A DNA stretch of 63,714 nucleotides from a bacterium. Its GTDB lineage: Bacteria > Bdellovibrionota > UBA2428. Below, piece by piece: positions 34,236-43,557 of the stretch; the first letter of the stretch is position 1; each line of letters opens with the position of its first letter. The stretch lies in NCBI GenBank assembly GCA_009991595.1, contig JAACVK010000037.1:1-63714 (forward strand). Direction: 5' to 3'. The notes beneath the pieces are model-generated. The model was not told where the DNA came from and made no database searches. It worked only from the letters and a program-made list of their open reading frames with translations. The position numbers and the translations under genes were made by a program.

Positions 34236-35021
34236 ATGGCGGCAAAAGCGAAGAAAAAAGCGACAAAGAAATCAAGCCCAGCGAAAGCTAAAAAGAAAGC
34301 TGCGGCTAAAAAGAAGCCTGCTGCCGCTAAGACCAAGACCAAAAAAACCAAAGCAAAGGCGGCTCCCAAAAAAGTAAAGGCGGCTCCCAAGAAAGAAAAA
34401 GCCGCCGTCGCTGCAAAAGCCGAGAAAAACACCGGCCCAGAAAAGAAAACAAAAACTTCCAAGAAAGCTGCTGAACGCGAAGCCCGCAAAAATCAAGCCG
34501 CCGAAGCATTGCAAGCCGCTCTTGAAGATTCAGATACAACTGCCGAAGAAGATGAGTTTGATCCAGAAGCTTTTTTTGCTGCCTCTGGTGGCAAAGGACT
34601 CTTTCGCTCTCATGTGATGAGAAAAGAGCGTGTCGATTTTCAAACCGACATTCGCTTCAGAGCAGCCAAAGATCCTATCGTCACAAATGCAACCCTTTTG
34701 AATCTTTCAAAAGGTGGGCTTTGCTTAAGAACTCCAAAAACCATTAAAGACAACACTGTTTTGAGAGTAGAGATACCACTTCCTCACACGAGTGAGCTTT
34801 TCTCGATTCAGGCTGAAGTGATTTGGAGCCACGAAGTCGAAACCGATACAATGCCAGAAGGTGGCGCACCTATTCACACTGGCTTGCGCTTTATGACTAT
34901 GAGTCTTGCCAAACAAACGGTTATCAACAACTTCATTCAGCAACGTCGTGATGAACTTATTATGGCAAAAATTGGATTAGATAAGTTTACAGATTCCGTT
35001 CCTGTTGCCGGCATCGACTAA
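34236..35021 (+). CDS. Histone-H1-like Lys/Ala tail fused to a PilZ domain
   Basis: 261 aa from ATG 34236. Residues 1 to about 90 are almost only Lys, Ala, Pro and Thr (AKKKATKKSSPAKAKKKAAA style, with a KAAPKK repeat), like the tails of bacterial H1 homologues. About 35 acidic or mixed residues follow (TTAEEDEFDPEAFF). A PilZ domain fills about 125-240, with the c-di-GMP motif NLSKGG intact and an arginine-rich stretch RKERVDF where RxxxR normally lies. AAGGAG lies 12 bases before the ATG, which is long. The frame is open from a TTG at 34167, but that part lacks tail character. It diverges from the rqcH-like gene by 28 bp. Confidence 0.85.
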   Translation: MAAKAKKKATKKSSPAKAKKKAAAKKKPAAAKTKTKKTKAKAAPKKVKAAPKKEKAAVAAKAEKNTGPEKKTKTSKKAAEREARKNQAAEALQAALEDSDTTAEEDEFDPEAFFAASGGKGLFRSHVMRKERVDFQTDIRFRAAKDPIVTNATLLNLSKGGLCLRTPKTIKDNTVLRVEIPLPHTSELFSIQAEVIWSHEVETDTMPEGGAPIHTGLRFMTMSLAKQTVINNFIQQRRDELIMAKIGLDKFTDSVPVAGID

Positions 35022-35023
35022 AG

Positions 35024-35362
35024 CTACTTACAGTTTAGACAAAGTCTGGATTCTGGAACGATTTTTAAGCGCGCGAAGGGAATGGGCTCTTCGCATTCGA
35101 TGCAAACCCCAAATTCTTCATCATCAACCCTCAGCAAGGTGTTCTCGATCCCTTTAAGACGCAATAAATTTCTTTGTAACTGCGCCTTCTTCATCTCGTT
35201 AGATTGAATGGCCTCCATACGAGTCAATCTACCCAGGCTAACATCGGGTTCGACAGGAGCGATCTCACTTTCTAAAGTTTCATTTTCTACATTGAGCTGC
35301 TTTAACAGTTGCTGAGCCGCGGTCTTAATCTCAAGCCTTTGCTCCACACTAAGAGAGGACAT
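35024..35362 (-). CDS. DksA/TraR-family zinc-finger protein
   Basis: 112 aa. An N-terminal helical hairpin, then a C4 zinc finger CIECEEPIPFARL...CLNC at the extreme C-terminus, the hallmark of TraR/DksA proteins that enter the RNA polymerase secondary channel. The ATG at 35362 overlaps the stop of the upstream transporter gene as TGATG; a TTG one codon earlier is less likely. The gene ends 2 bp from the convergent PilZ gene. It is shorter than E. coli DksA (151 aa). No DxxDxA tip motif is evident, so true DksA activity is uncertain. Confidence 0.85.
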   Translation of the reverse strand: MSSLSVEQRLEIKTAAQQLLKQLNVENETLESEIAPVEPDVSLGRLTRMEAIQSNEMKKAQLQRNLLRLKGIENTLLRVDDEEFGVCIECEEPIPFARLKIVPESRLCLNCK

Positions 35363-37068
35363 CAAAGAGCCTTAGGAGTTCCAGTTGGAATCGCCTCGAG
35401 CAACTTTTTTGTATAGGCATGCTGAGGATTCTTGTAGATCTGAACGGCATCACCGAACTCAACAACTTGTCCTTGTTTCATCACAGCCACCTCATCAGAA
35501 ATAAACTTCACAACGGACAAATCATGAGAGATGAAAATATAAGTGAGTCCAAATTCTTCTTGAAGGTCCAATAGCAAATTTAAAATTTGAGCTTGAATCG
35601 ACACATCCAACGCAGATACAGACTCGTCACAGATAATGAACTCTGGCTCCACAGCCAAAGCTCGCGCTATGCAAATACGCTGCCTTTGCCCGCCTGAAAA
35701 CTCGTGAGGGAAACGCTCTAAATGAGAAGGCTGCAAGCCCACTCGAAGCATCAGTTCTTCGGCTTTTTTCCAACGCTCTTGAGCGTTCTTATGAAGGCCA
35801 TGAATTTTCATTGGCTCCACAATCGCCGATCCGATCGTAATACGAGGATTCAAAGAAGCATAAGGATCCTGGAAGATAATTTGAATTTTTCGACGGACTT
35901 TTCTCATCTCAGAAGACGAAAGTTTTAGAAGGTCCTTCCCCTGAAACATGACTTCTCCACCGGAAGACTCCACCAGGCGCAAAACAGTTCGACCTAAAGT
36001 TGTCTTTCCACAACCCGATTCTCCTACTAAACCTAAAGTTCTTCCCTTCCTTACAGAAAGAGTCACTCCATCAACGGCCCTAATCCATTGCCTAACCCCA
36101 CCGAACAAGCCACCCCGAACAGGAAAATGAGTTTTTAAATCTCTAATCTCCATCAACACTGGATTCTCTTCTGTGAAAGGGCGTAACTGCTTTTCAATAG
36201 GTTGAAGCTCAACCTCGCGCTCGATTTCTTTGCCGTCTTCAGTCATGAAATCACTAACGGTTGCCAATCTTCTTGGGTGACGGTCCAAAGTTGGACGGCA
36301 ATGAAGCAAACCCTTTGTATAGGGGTGTTCAGGCGAATCAAAAATCTGACGAGAAACACCCTTTTCAACAATGTTGCCTCGATACATGACAACCACTTCA
36401 TCGGCGATATCGGCAATAACCCCTAGGTCATGAGTGATAAACAACATGCTCATTCCATAGGTGTCTTGAAGCTCAGCCATCAGATCTAAAACTTGTTTTT
36501 GTATGGTCACATCTAAGGCTGTGGTTGGCTCATCAGCGATCAACAACTTAGGCTTACAACCAATGGCCATAGCAATCATTACTCGCTGCTTTTGGCCTCC
36601 GCTCATTTCGTGAGGGTAGCAATGTGCCTTTTGTTTTGGATTTGGAATCCCCACTTGATCCAATAGCTCTACACTTCGATCCCAAGCATCTTTGGGCGTC
36701 ATCCCCAAATGAAGCATAAGCACTTCAGAAACTTGATATCCAACCGTTAAAACTGGATTCAAGCTTGTCATAGGCTCTTGAAAAATCATCGAAATCTGAT
36801 TGCCTCGAACTTTTTGCATTTGCTCGTCGGAGAATTCGAGAAGATTTTGATCATTAAAGAGAATTTTTCCACTCCTATAAATTCCTGGAGGAGTCGCAAT
36901 TAGCCTCATGATAGCCAAAGAGGTCACACTCTTGCCAGAACCCGATTCCCCCACAAGTCCAACAGTTCTTCCGGCTGGGATATCAAAAGTGATATGGTTA
37001 ACGGCGGAAACCACGCCATCCTGGGTTTTGAATTCAATACAAAGATCTTCAATCTTGAGTAGGCTCAT
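35362..37068 (-). CDS. Oligopeptide/dipeptide ABC transporter, fused tandem ATPases (OppD-OppF)
   Basis: 568 aa carrying two complete ABC ATPases. The first has Walker A GESGSGKS, signature [14 protein letters not shown] and Walker [13 protein letters not shown]. The second has [24 protein letters not shown] and [12 protein letters not shown]. Both resemble DppD/DppF-type peptide transporter subunits, here on one chain as in YejF/GsiA-type systems. The matching oppB/oppC permeases are not in the window. An OppA-like lipoprotein gene lies 83 bp upstream. Confidence 0.94.
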   Translation of the reverse strand: MSLLKIEDLCIEFKTQDGVVSAVNHITFDIPAGRTVGLVGESGSGKSVTSLAIMRLIATPPGIYRSGKILFNDQNLLEFSDEQMQKVRGNQISMIFQEPMTSLNPVLTVGYQVSEVLMLHLGMTPKDAWDRSVELLDQVGIPNPKQKAHCYPHEMSGGQKQRVMIAMAIGCKPKLLIADEPTTALDVTIQKQVLDLMAELQDTYGMSMLFITHDLGVIADIADEVVVMYRGNIVEKGVSRQIFDSPEHPYTKGLLHCRPTLDRHPRRLATVSDFMTEDGKEIEREVELQPIEKQLRPFTEENPVLMEIRDLKTHFPVRGGLFGGVRQWIRAVDGVTLSVRKGRTLGLVGESGCGKTTLGRTVLRLVESSGGEVMFQGKDLLKLSSSEMRKVRRKIQIIFQDPYASLNPRITIGSAIVEPMKIHGLHKNAQERWKKAEELMLRVGLQPSHLERFPHEFSGGQRQRICIARALAVEPEFIICDESVSALDVSIQAQILNLLLDLQEEFGLTYIFISHDLSVVKFISDEVAVMKQGQVVEFGDAVQIYKNPQHAYTKKLLEAIPTGTPKAL

Positions 37069-37151
37069 AGCTTGAGCAAATCTAGCACAGGCCGCCTCAG
37101 GCCAAAAGCCGCTCCATGCTCTCAGATCAAAATTTACTAAGCCCTATTTAA

Positions 37152-38816
37152 CTAATCTTGGACAGATTCTTCGAGAACAGCTCCCAGCAAAGGACTTTCT
37201 CCTAAAAGATGCCTAAAATCCAAGCCCTTCAGGCGCTTTGAGGAGGTATAGAAAGCTGCATCGTGAAGCATCAATGCCCATGGCATTTCCGCCACAACCC
37301 TTTGATGAAGCTTCTCTAGCAAAGCCTTCTTGGCAACACCATCTTGCAAGGCTCTCATTTTCTTAAAATTTTGATCGAATCTAGAGTCCTGGAAATTTGC
37401 AAAATTTGGGCTAGGGGCGCCATTGGGGCCATAGAGTAACTGAAGAAAATTCTCTGCATCGGGATAATCTGCTTCCCAAGTCATGAAAGAAACTTGAAAC
37501 TTCTTATTTTGCAAAGACCCCATAAAGGCGGACAAGGACTTTTTTTCTACCTCTACTTTTATGCCAATGCCCTCTAAACCTTCCACTAAAAACTTCACAA
37601 AGGTATTGGCCCCTTCATAAACACTTAACGTTAATGCTTGCGAATCCTTCCAACCCGATTCCTTTAAAAGCTGCTTTGCCTTAACTCGATCGAATTTAGC
37701 AAAAGGATTGTCTCTACCGACTTCGTGCCCAAAAACTTGAGGCGGAATAGGAGAATGAGAAATATGGGAAGCCCCCTGAGAGGAGGAAATATTCAAGCTC
37801 TCTCGATCCACCGCCAGAGAAACCGCCTGACGAAACTTCACCCCCGCACGCTTAATCATGGGATCCTGCATATTGAAAATAACAAAACTTGTATTGAGGA
37901 CAGAAAGTTCATGAAGCTTCCAACCCTTAGCAATATGGTGATCCTTCAACGATCTATTCTCTAAATTAACAACGTCTCTAATCTCCTGGGGAGGAACGCG
38001 AGTTAAATCAACCTTACCGACTTTAAAGGCGACGAATGCTTTGACAGGGTCCTCAAAGAACTCGTAACGAACGGTTTGTATGCTAGTCGACGCTTCCTCT
38101 GAAGAGTAAGTAGGGTTTTTCTCAAACTCTAAAGATTCCTTGGTGCGCCATCTTAAAAACCGATACGGTCCGCTGCAAACGGGGCTTTTCGCAAAATCGC
38201 CCTGAAGCTTTTCAACAGACTCTCTTGGAACAACGGAAAGACCAATATGAGTCAACGAATGTAATAATTGAGGAGCATCGACCTTTAATTTTAGCTCAAC
38301 GGTGTAGCTGTCTTTAATGTTTATTCCCTCAGGAATTTGATTGTAATTAGTGGATTCCGATTGATTCTGAGCAATTCGCCATTCTTTGATTCCTATAATT
38401 TTATTTTCAATCAACCAAAAGTTTGGAGAAGACAATTTGGGGTCGGCAAGACGAAGAAGAGAGTAAACAAAATCATTAGAAGTGATTTCTCTACCTTTAC
38501 CCTCTTCAAAAGAAGGATGGTCTGAAAAATACCTGCCCTTCTTAAGCTTGATAACTAAAGTCTCTCCATCCTTAGACACACTAGGCATGCCATCGGCCAG
38601 CTCGCTTGAAAAAGTGTAGGTATCCGTAGAGGGCGCATAGCCGAGCAGCTGTTGATAACAAAGGCTCAACATTCGCGCTTGCTCAGAGGAATCTACCATT
38701 TGTGGATCTAGAGTATTAAAAGCCTGAGAATAGGCTACAACCACCTGTCCCTTAGGAGTCTTCTTTGTGCAGGAAACAAATGTAGCCAAAAATATAAGCC
38801 AATAAAACTTCTTCAT
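37152..38816 (-). CDS. Peptide-binding lipoprotein (OppA/DppA family, SBP_bac_5)
   Basis: 554 aa from ATG 38816. A short lipoprotein signal (MKKFYWLIFLATFVSC, lipidated Cys at residue 16) is followed by the family-5 binding fold: VVAYSQAFNTLDPQMVDSS, ELADGMPSVSKDG, RYFSDHPSF, RQAVSLAVDRESL, and near the end MTWEADYPDAENFLQLLYG, very typical of peptide receptors. The frame is open from a TTG at 38864, but that would bury the signal. It likely feeds the fused ATPases just downstream. Confidence 0.9.
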   Translation of the reverse strand: MKKFYWLIFLATFVSCTKKTPKGQVVVAYSQAFNTLDPQMVDSSEQARMLSLCYQQLLGYAPSTDTYTFSSELADGMPSVSKDGETLVIKLKKGRYFSDHPSFEEGKGREITSNDFVYSLLRLADPKLSSPNFWLIENKIIGIKEWRIAQNQSESTNYNQIPEGINIKDSYTVELKLKVDAPQLLHSLTHIGLSVVPRESVEKLQGDFAKSPVCSGPYRFLRWRTKESLEFEKNPTYSSEEASTSIQTVRYEFFEDPVKAFVAFKVGKVDLTRVPPQEIRDVVNLENRSLKDHHIAKGWKLHELSVLNTSFVIFNMQDPMIKRAGVKFRQAVSLAVDRESLNISSSQGASHISHSPIPPQVFGHEVGRDNPFAKFDRVKAKQLLKESGWKDSQALTLSVYEGANTFVKFLVEGLEGIGIKVEVEKKSLSAFMGSLQNKKFQVSFMTWEADYPDAENFLQLLYGPNGAPSPNFANFQDSRFDQNFKKMRALQDGVAKKALLEKLHQRVVAEMPWALMLHDAAFYTSSKRLKGLDFRHLLGESPLLGAVLEESVQD

Positions 38817-38921
38817 AGTCTTATATGATAGGCCAAATTCCTTGAAATTCCAGCGCTTGGCCAATGCAATAGAGTCAAAGCTCTGTTCAACTAAACAAGG
38901 CGCTTAGCCCAAGAGCGAGTC

Positions 38922-39788
38922 TTAGTAATCGATAACTTTTATTGACGCGGTGGGTCGCCAATTCATTGCGTTCTTGTCTGCCCCCGTCCAGCTCTCAGCA
39001 CTCCGCCAAACATAGCGAAACTCTGAAACCCCATTCTTAAATAGTTCAATTTGCCTGGGGATAGTCGCAAGAGCTTGTCCGGTAAGTTTCGAAAACTTTG
39101 CTCGCAATCGGGGCCTAAAATCTTCCCCGCCCCACTTGGTAGGAAGAGCCCTGTCAAAATAAGCTATCTCAACGGGCAAATAGCGAGTTGGATCAATTGC
39201 GACCCAACGGCCCCCCACTCCCTTAAGCTCAGGAACACGAAACAAATAAGCATTCATCTTCTTATCGTAACTACATTTAAGACTTTTCCCTTGCGGCCCT
39301 CGCAATTGCGCCAAGGTAAGAACTGCTTCGAAAAAGATCTCTGGATATACAGGAACTGGCAAAAGCGCAAGAAAACGTTCACGGCGCTTTGTATTTTTAT
39401 ACAATTCACTTGTAGGGAAACGAAAGGCCTGCTTTTTTCTGGGGACAAACAAAATTGTCCACTCCGGATTGATTTGCAATAAAGCAACCTTAATTCCGAG
39501 CGCTGCTTCTACCTCTATCCGAGCATGATCAGGGTAAATGATGGCTGCACTCAAATCCACAGACATGTCTTTGGTGTAAACAGTGCTACCCCCGTGAAGG
39601 GCCTGAAAAAATTGATCGCGAGTGCTGGCTTTTCTCAGCACCACATCACAAGACTCAATTGTTATCGGATTGGGCCGGTGCTCTATGGTCGAGCACGAAA
39701 TCAGAACAAGCAGGGTGCTTACAATTCCCACTAGCCAACCTTTCTTTAAGTCGGCTCCTTTTACTTTCCAAGGCTTGCTTTTCATCAT
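38922..39788 (-). CDS. Lipoprotein of unknown function, possibly LolB/DUF4292-like
   Basis: 288 aa from ATG 39788 (a second ATG follows directly). The lipobox LVLISC lies after a basic n-region (KSKPWKVKGADLKK). The mature part has alternating strands (VDLSAAIIYPDHARIEVEAAL, KVALLQINPEWTILFVP), as in LolA/LolB-like half-barrels that carry lipids or lipoproteins. The start lies inside the TPR gene, giving a 134-bp overlap, unusually long. LolB-like function is only a fold-level guess. Confidence 0.7.
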   Translation of the reverse strand: MMKSKPWKVKGADLKKGWLVGIVSTLLVLISCSTIEHRPNPITIESCDVVLRKASTRDQFFQALHGGSTVYTKDMSVDLSAAIIYPDHARIEVEAALGIKVALLQINPEWTILFVPRKKQAFRFPTSELYKNTKRRERFLALLPVPVYPEIFFEAVLTLAQLRGPQGKSLKCSYDKKMNAYLFRVPELKGVGGRWVAIDPTRYLPVEIAYFDRALPTKWGGEDFRPRLRAKFSKLTGQALATIPRQIELFKNGVSEFRYVWRSAESWTGADKNAMNWRPTASIKVIDY

Positions 39789-41541
39789 CTCTCTCTGGAC
39801 CAAGTTTAAGCGCCTTTTCATAATAATCCAAGGCATCTGTTAATTCACCCATTTTTAAAAGAACATCTCCAATGTGATTGGCAATGATAGATTCGTCTGG
39901 CTTGAGAGTGAAAGCTTGTTGCAGATTGCGCAAAGCCTCTTTAAAATCACCTCTCCTATAGAGAGCCCAACCCAATGAATCTAAAATATATGGATCGTTT
40001 GGCCTTTTCTTCAAAGCCTTTCGAATCAGCTTTTCAGCAACTATTAAATCCCTGTTGGATTCCGCCAATAGGTAGCCAACAAAGTTCAGCGCCGCTACAT
40101 GCTCGGGATCTTTCTCTAAGATCATCTTTCCGGTCTTCAAGGCCTCGTCAAACTCGCCTTTTTTCTCTTGTAGAGTGGCCAATTGATAAATCAATTGTAA
40201 ATTTCCTGGATAAAGCTTCAAACCCTTTTTAAGGTATACTTCGGCATCTTCAATCTGCTCAGAACTCTCCAAAAAACTACTCGCAATTTCATACAAATAA
40301 TCTCGCTCCAGGCCACTCTTTTCCGCAAACTCAATGCTCTCTTTTAGCTTGTTCCAAGCCAACTTCGATTTTCCAATCTTCTTCATTGAAAAGACGTAAC
40401 CTTTTAAGGCCTCTGGAAACAACTTTGAGCGACTCTCTACTTTTCCATATTGAATTGCAGCTTCTTTAAATTTTCCTTCTTGTTGATAAACAGCCGCCAG
40501 ATAAAAGCGAATATTATCGCTATCGGGAGATAAGGTGAGTATTTCTTCCAGCTTGCGAGTCGCCTCTGGGTAGCTCTTCATTTCCATATGAACCAAGGCA
40601 ATTTTAACCTTATTATTTAAATCACTGGGCTCTTTTTCTTCATAGCTCAGTAGTCGCTGAAGAGCTTGATCGTATTGCCCTCGGTCCATAAACAACTGAG
40701 CTACACGCTTTTCAAACTCTGCGTGACCGGTTTCATCGGCCAACCATCGATACAATTCTAACGCTTTTTGCTTTTGCCCTTGATCCTCATACAAAATAGC
40801 CAAAGCCGTGGCCGCCTGTGAAAAGGAGGGATGAAGATCTAACGCTTTTTGATAGGCCGCAACGGCTGCAGCGTTTCTTCCGCGAGTTTGCTCCAAACGA
40901 CCCAAATAGAACAAAGCCGCTGCAGAAGTCGGGTCCTCTTTTAGAAAATCTTTTAAGAGCTTGTATGCAACGGCGATATTCTGGTCATCTATTTCTAAAT
41001 GAACCCAGGTTAAAAGAACCTCTTCATCGTCTGGATGCTCTTTAGACAGCTCAGAAAACAGGGCTCGCGCCTCTGAATACCTTTTTGCAGTGATTTGAAG
41101 ATTTCCCAACAGCAAACGTGCATCTCGATTATGAGGATCTAACTCAATCGAGCGCTTCGTTGATTCAATACCTTCATCAACCCGCCCAACAGATAAATAC
41201 TCTCGAGCCAAAGCGAAGTTCAGCTCTGAAGAATTCGGATCCAAAGTAAGGGCTTTTTCAAAAACTTGAATCGCCTTAGGCGACATATTCTTGGCGCTCC
41301 AATACTCACCTAACAAATATAAATAAGTGGTGTTGAGAAACTCTTTTGCAGCTTCGGGGTCCTTGCTCTCAATGGCATTGATCTGAGACAAAGTTTTTAA
41401 AGTAAGGGCCTCACCGGCATCTGCCTCAAGACTTGGGCCCTGCAGTAGATAGAATTCTGTTAATCGATAACTACCCCAGATAAGCGTAGATATAACTCCT
41501 ACAAAAACCAAGAGATATCGAATGGAACGAAAAGAGACCAT
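39655..41541 (-). CDS. Membrane-anchored TPR-repeat protein
   Basis: 628 aa. An N-terminal signal-anchor (YLLVFVGVISTLIWGSY) is followed by about 14-15 tetratricopeptide repeats from residue 60 to 600, e.g. AIQVFEKALTLDPNSSELNFALA and AAVAAYQKALDLHPSFSQA. The tail has two cysteines (GNCKHPACSDF). The repeats probably form a periplasmic scaffold, by the positive-inside rule. The 3' end overlaps the following lipoprotein gene by 134 bp, so the two are likely co-expressed. The partner is unknown. Confidence 0.88.
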   Translation of the reverse strand: MVSFRSIRYLLVFVGVISTLIWGSYRLTEFYLLQGPSLEADAGEALTLKTLSQINAIESKDPEAAKEFLNTTYLYLLGEYWSAKNMSPKAIQVFEKALTLDPNSSELNFALAREYLSVGRVDEGIESTKRSIELDPHNRDARLLLGNLQITAKRYSEARALFSELSKEHPDDEEVLLTWVHLEIDDQNIAVAYKLLKDFLKEDPTSAAALFYLGRLEQTRGRNAAAVAAYQKALDLHPSFSQAATALAILYEDQGQKQKALELYRWLADETGHAEFEKRVAQLFMDRGQYDQALQRLLSYEEKEPSDLNNKVKIALVHMEMKSYPEATRKLEEILTLSPDSDNIRFYLAAVYQQEGKFKEAAIQYGKVESRSKLFPEALKGYVFSMKKIGKSKLAWNKLKESIEFAEKSGLERDYLYEIASSFLESSEQIEDAEVYLKKGLKLYPGNLQLIYQLATLQEKKGEFDEALKTGKMILEKDPEHVAALNFVGYLLAESNRDLIVAEKLIRKALKKRPNDPYILDSLGWALYRRGDFKEALRNLQQAFTLKPDESIIANHIGDVLLKMGELTDALDYYEKALKLGPERDDEKQALESKRSRLKERLASGNCKHPACSDFVLDHRAPAQSDNN

Positions 41542-41604
41542 ATCCTAATTGATATCGTCTTAGAGCTTTGTAAACTTTAGGTAAAGAAAAAGCTTAGTCC
41601 CTAT

Positions 41605-42642
41605 TTAAAGTGCGATGCGTGATAGGTTTTTTTCTAATTCAGATACTTTCACAACGGATGTCCCTACCTTAGCGACAACTACACTCGCCGCAATAGTAGC
41701 CAACAAAGAAGCTGTCGGTAGATCAGCTCCAGAGGCTAGGGTGGCCGCCAAAACGGCAACCACTGTATCGCCAGCACCCGTAACGTCAAAAACCTCACGA
41801 GCCACAGCAGGTAGGTGATAAACCTTCTGATCTTTTGCGTTCAACAAACTTAAACCATATTGGCTCCGAGTGATCATTACACTCTCCAACTCAAGCTTAG
41901 TTTTCAACGATTGAATGGCCTCTTCAACCAAAGAATCTTCAGCGCCTTTTTTGAGATCAAAGGCCCCTAACAACGCCTCTGTCTCTGAAACATTAGGAGT
42001 GATCAAACTTGCGCCGATATAGTTTTCGAAAGGTGTCCTCATGCAAGGATCAACAATGCAGTAAACTTTCTTTTCCTTGGCCATTCGAATCATCTCTTGG
42101 GCAACACGCTTAGTGAATAGACCTTTTGCGTAATCTTGCAATACAACGACCGATAAACCCGACAAAAAAGAACCAAAACGCGAAAGAAGCTTGTCCTCCA
42201 TTTTAGCGGACAAAGCTGTTGAGGTTTCTTGATCAACCCTGAGTAACTGATGCTGAGAACCGGCCAGATAACGAGTCTTCAAAGCTGTTTGTCGGCTTGA
42301 ATCAGAAAGAAAATCAACATCTATATCGAGCGCTAGGTTTGAAACAAGAGATTCAATTCTGTCGGCAGTCTTATCTTCTCCCACAACCGTTAGAAACTTT
42401 AACCCCAACCCCCAAGAACCACACAATTCGGCAGCATTCGCTAAAACGTTAGCCGCACAACCTAATCGATCTTCGGAGCGCGAAAGATTTAAAACTGGAA
42501 CAGGAGCCTCTGGAGAGATTCGAGTGACGTCTCCAAAAACAAAGCGATCAAGCGCAACGTCTCCAAAAATACCAAGAACGGACTTTTTATGGGTTGGACT
42601 TTTTAAAAAGCCTTCGGCTTGCGCCTTAATCTCTGCTAACAC
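41605..42642 (-). CDS. hldA: D-glycero-beta-D-manno-heptose-7-phosphate kinase (HldA/RfaE domain I)
   Basis: 345-aa PfkB-family kinase starting at GTG. RfaE signatures are GIFGDVALDRFVFGDVTRISPEAPVPVL at the N-terminus (positions about 24-51) and the ATP/anion-hole motif DVTGAGDTVVAV near the C-terminus. The nucleotidyltransferase half of bifunctional HldE is absent, so an HldC-type partner would be needed. It lies next to a glycosyltransferase and a heptosyltransferase, fitting ADP-heptose supply for LPS core. Confidence 0.88.
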   Translation of the reverse strand: MLAEIKAQAEGFLKSPTHKKSVLGIFGDVALDRFVFGDVTRISPEAPVPVLNLSRSEDRLGCAANVLANAAELCGSWGLGLKFLTVVGEDKTADRIESLVSNLALDIDVDFLSDSSRQTALKTRYLAGSQHQLLRVDQETSTALSAKMEDKLLSRFGSFLSGLSVVVLQDYAKGLFTKRVAQEMIRMAKEKKVYCIVDPCMRTPFENYIGASLITPNVSETEALLGAFDLKKGAEDSLVEEAIQSLKTKLELESVMITRSQYGLSLLNAKDQKVYHLPAVAREVFDVTGAGDTVVAVLAATLASGADLPTASLLATIAASVVVAKVGTSVVKVSELEKNLSRIAL

Positions 42643-42663
42643 TATAAATGTAGAGCTTACCTA

Positions 42664-43557
42664 ATGATTTCAGGATTTTCAATTATTCGTAACGGCGATA
42701 AGTTAGGCTACCCCTACTTAGAAGCTCTTCAATCACTGGCTCCCCTGTGCGATGAGCTAATTGTAGCCTGTGGAGATAGCACCGACCAAACTCGCGAACA
42801 CTTAGTCCAACTTAAAGATAAGATAGATTGCGCCTTGATTATTATTGACTCACCTTGGGACGACTCAAATACCAAAGGCGGCTCAGAGCTTGCTAGACAA
42901 AGTAACATTGCACTAGAGCACTGTAAAAATGACATTTGCTTTTACATTCAAGCCGACGAACACATCCCCGAACGTGACTATCCCTTGATCCGAGACGATT
43001 TAAAAAAGTTTGCGCAGGATCCTGACGTCGAGGCCCTCCTGTTCCAATGGACTCACTTTTATGGTAACTTTCAAACTTTTGTTGAGTCTAAAAAGTGGTA
43101 TCGCCGAGAAGTGCGCGCCTTTAAGAAAAGCTCTGAACTTAAAAGCTACGGTGATGCGCAGGGATTTCGCATACCGCTTTCTGGTGGCACATGGCAGAAG
43201 CCGCGTGCAGCCTTAAGCAGAGGTCGGATTTTCCACTACGGGTGGGTGCGCCCCCCGGAAACTATGGCAGAAAAGAGCGAAGCCCTAGACCGCTTTTGGC
43301 ATGGGAACAATCGAGACGGAACCCACTCTGCCACAAACGTCTATCCGCCCTTGCTTGGCATGAAGAAATTCCACGAAACTCCTCCCTCCCTCATGAAAAG
43401 ACGCATTGAAGCCTTGGGCGACTTTAACCCTTTTCCAGAAAAGCCCTCCTTTCCGCTGCTTAAGAAAATAAGACACATTCTTTTAAGCTGGCTTGAAAGA
43501 AAAACGGACTGGCGACCTGGAGAATTCAAGAACTACAAGTTAATCAAACGCTACTAA
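42664..43557 (+). CDS. Glycosyltransferase family 2
   Basis: 297-aa GT-A type transferase. The N-terminus reads ISGFSIIRNGDKLGYPYLEALQSL, then DELIVACGDSTDQT and a DxD-like FYIQADEHIPERDY. An acidic/aromatic acceptor region (FQWTHFYGN) and an HYGWVRPPETM segment follow. There are no membrane helices, so it probably acts at the inner face of the inner membrane. It is divergent from hldA by 21 bp and convergent with the heptosyltransferase (4-bp overlap), suggesting LPS core or O-chain assembly. The sugar is unknown. Confidence 0.82.
   Translation: MISGFSIIRNGDKLGYPYLEALQSLAPLCDELIVACGDSTDQTREHLVQLKDKIDCALIIIDSPWDDSNTKGGSELARQSNIALEHCKNDICFYIQADEHIPERDYPLIRDDLKKFAQDPDVEALLFQWTHFYGNFQTFVESKKWYRREVRAFKKSSELKSYGDAQGFRIPLSGGTWQKPRAALSRGRIFHYGWVRPPETMAEKSEALDRFWHGNNRDGTHSATNVYPPLLGMKKFHETPPSLMKRRIEALGDFNPFPEKPSFPLLKKIRHILLSWLERKTDWRPGEFKNYKLIKRY

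Noticed and set aside
34208..34489. N-terminal extension of the NFACT frame rich in Phe, Ala and Leu that looks like membrane helices
   Set aside because: It is exactly antisense to the Lys/Ala-rich tail of the PilZ gene. AAR and GCN codons read backwards give Phe, Leu, Ala and Gly, so the hydrophobic stretch is an artefact.
38831..38862. GGCCAA...TTGGCC inverted repeat upstream of oppA
   Set aside because: Six-base arms 20 nt apart with no T-run and no known operator match; this can occur by chance.
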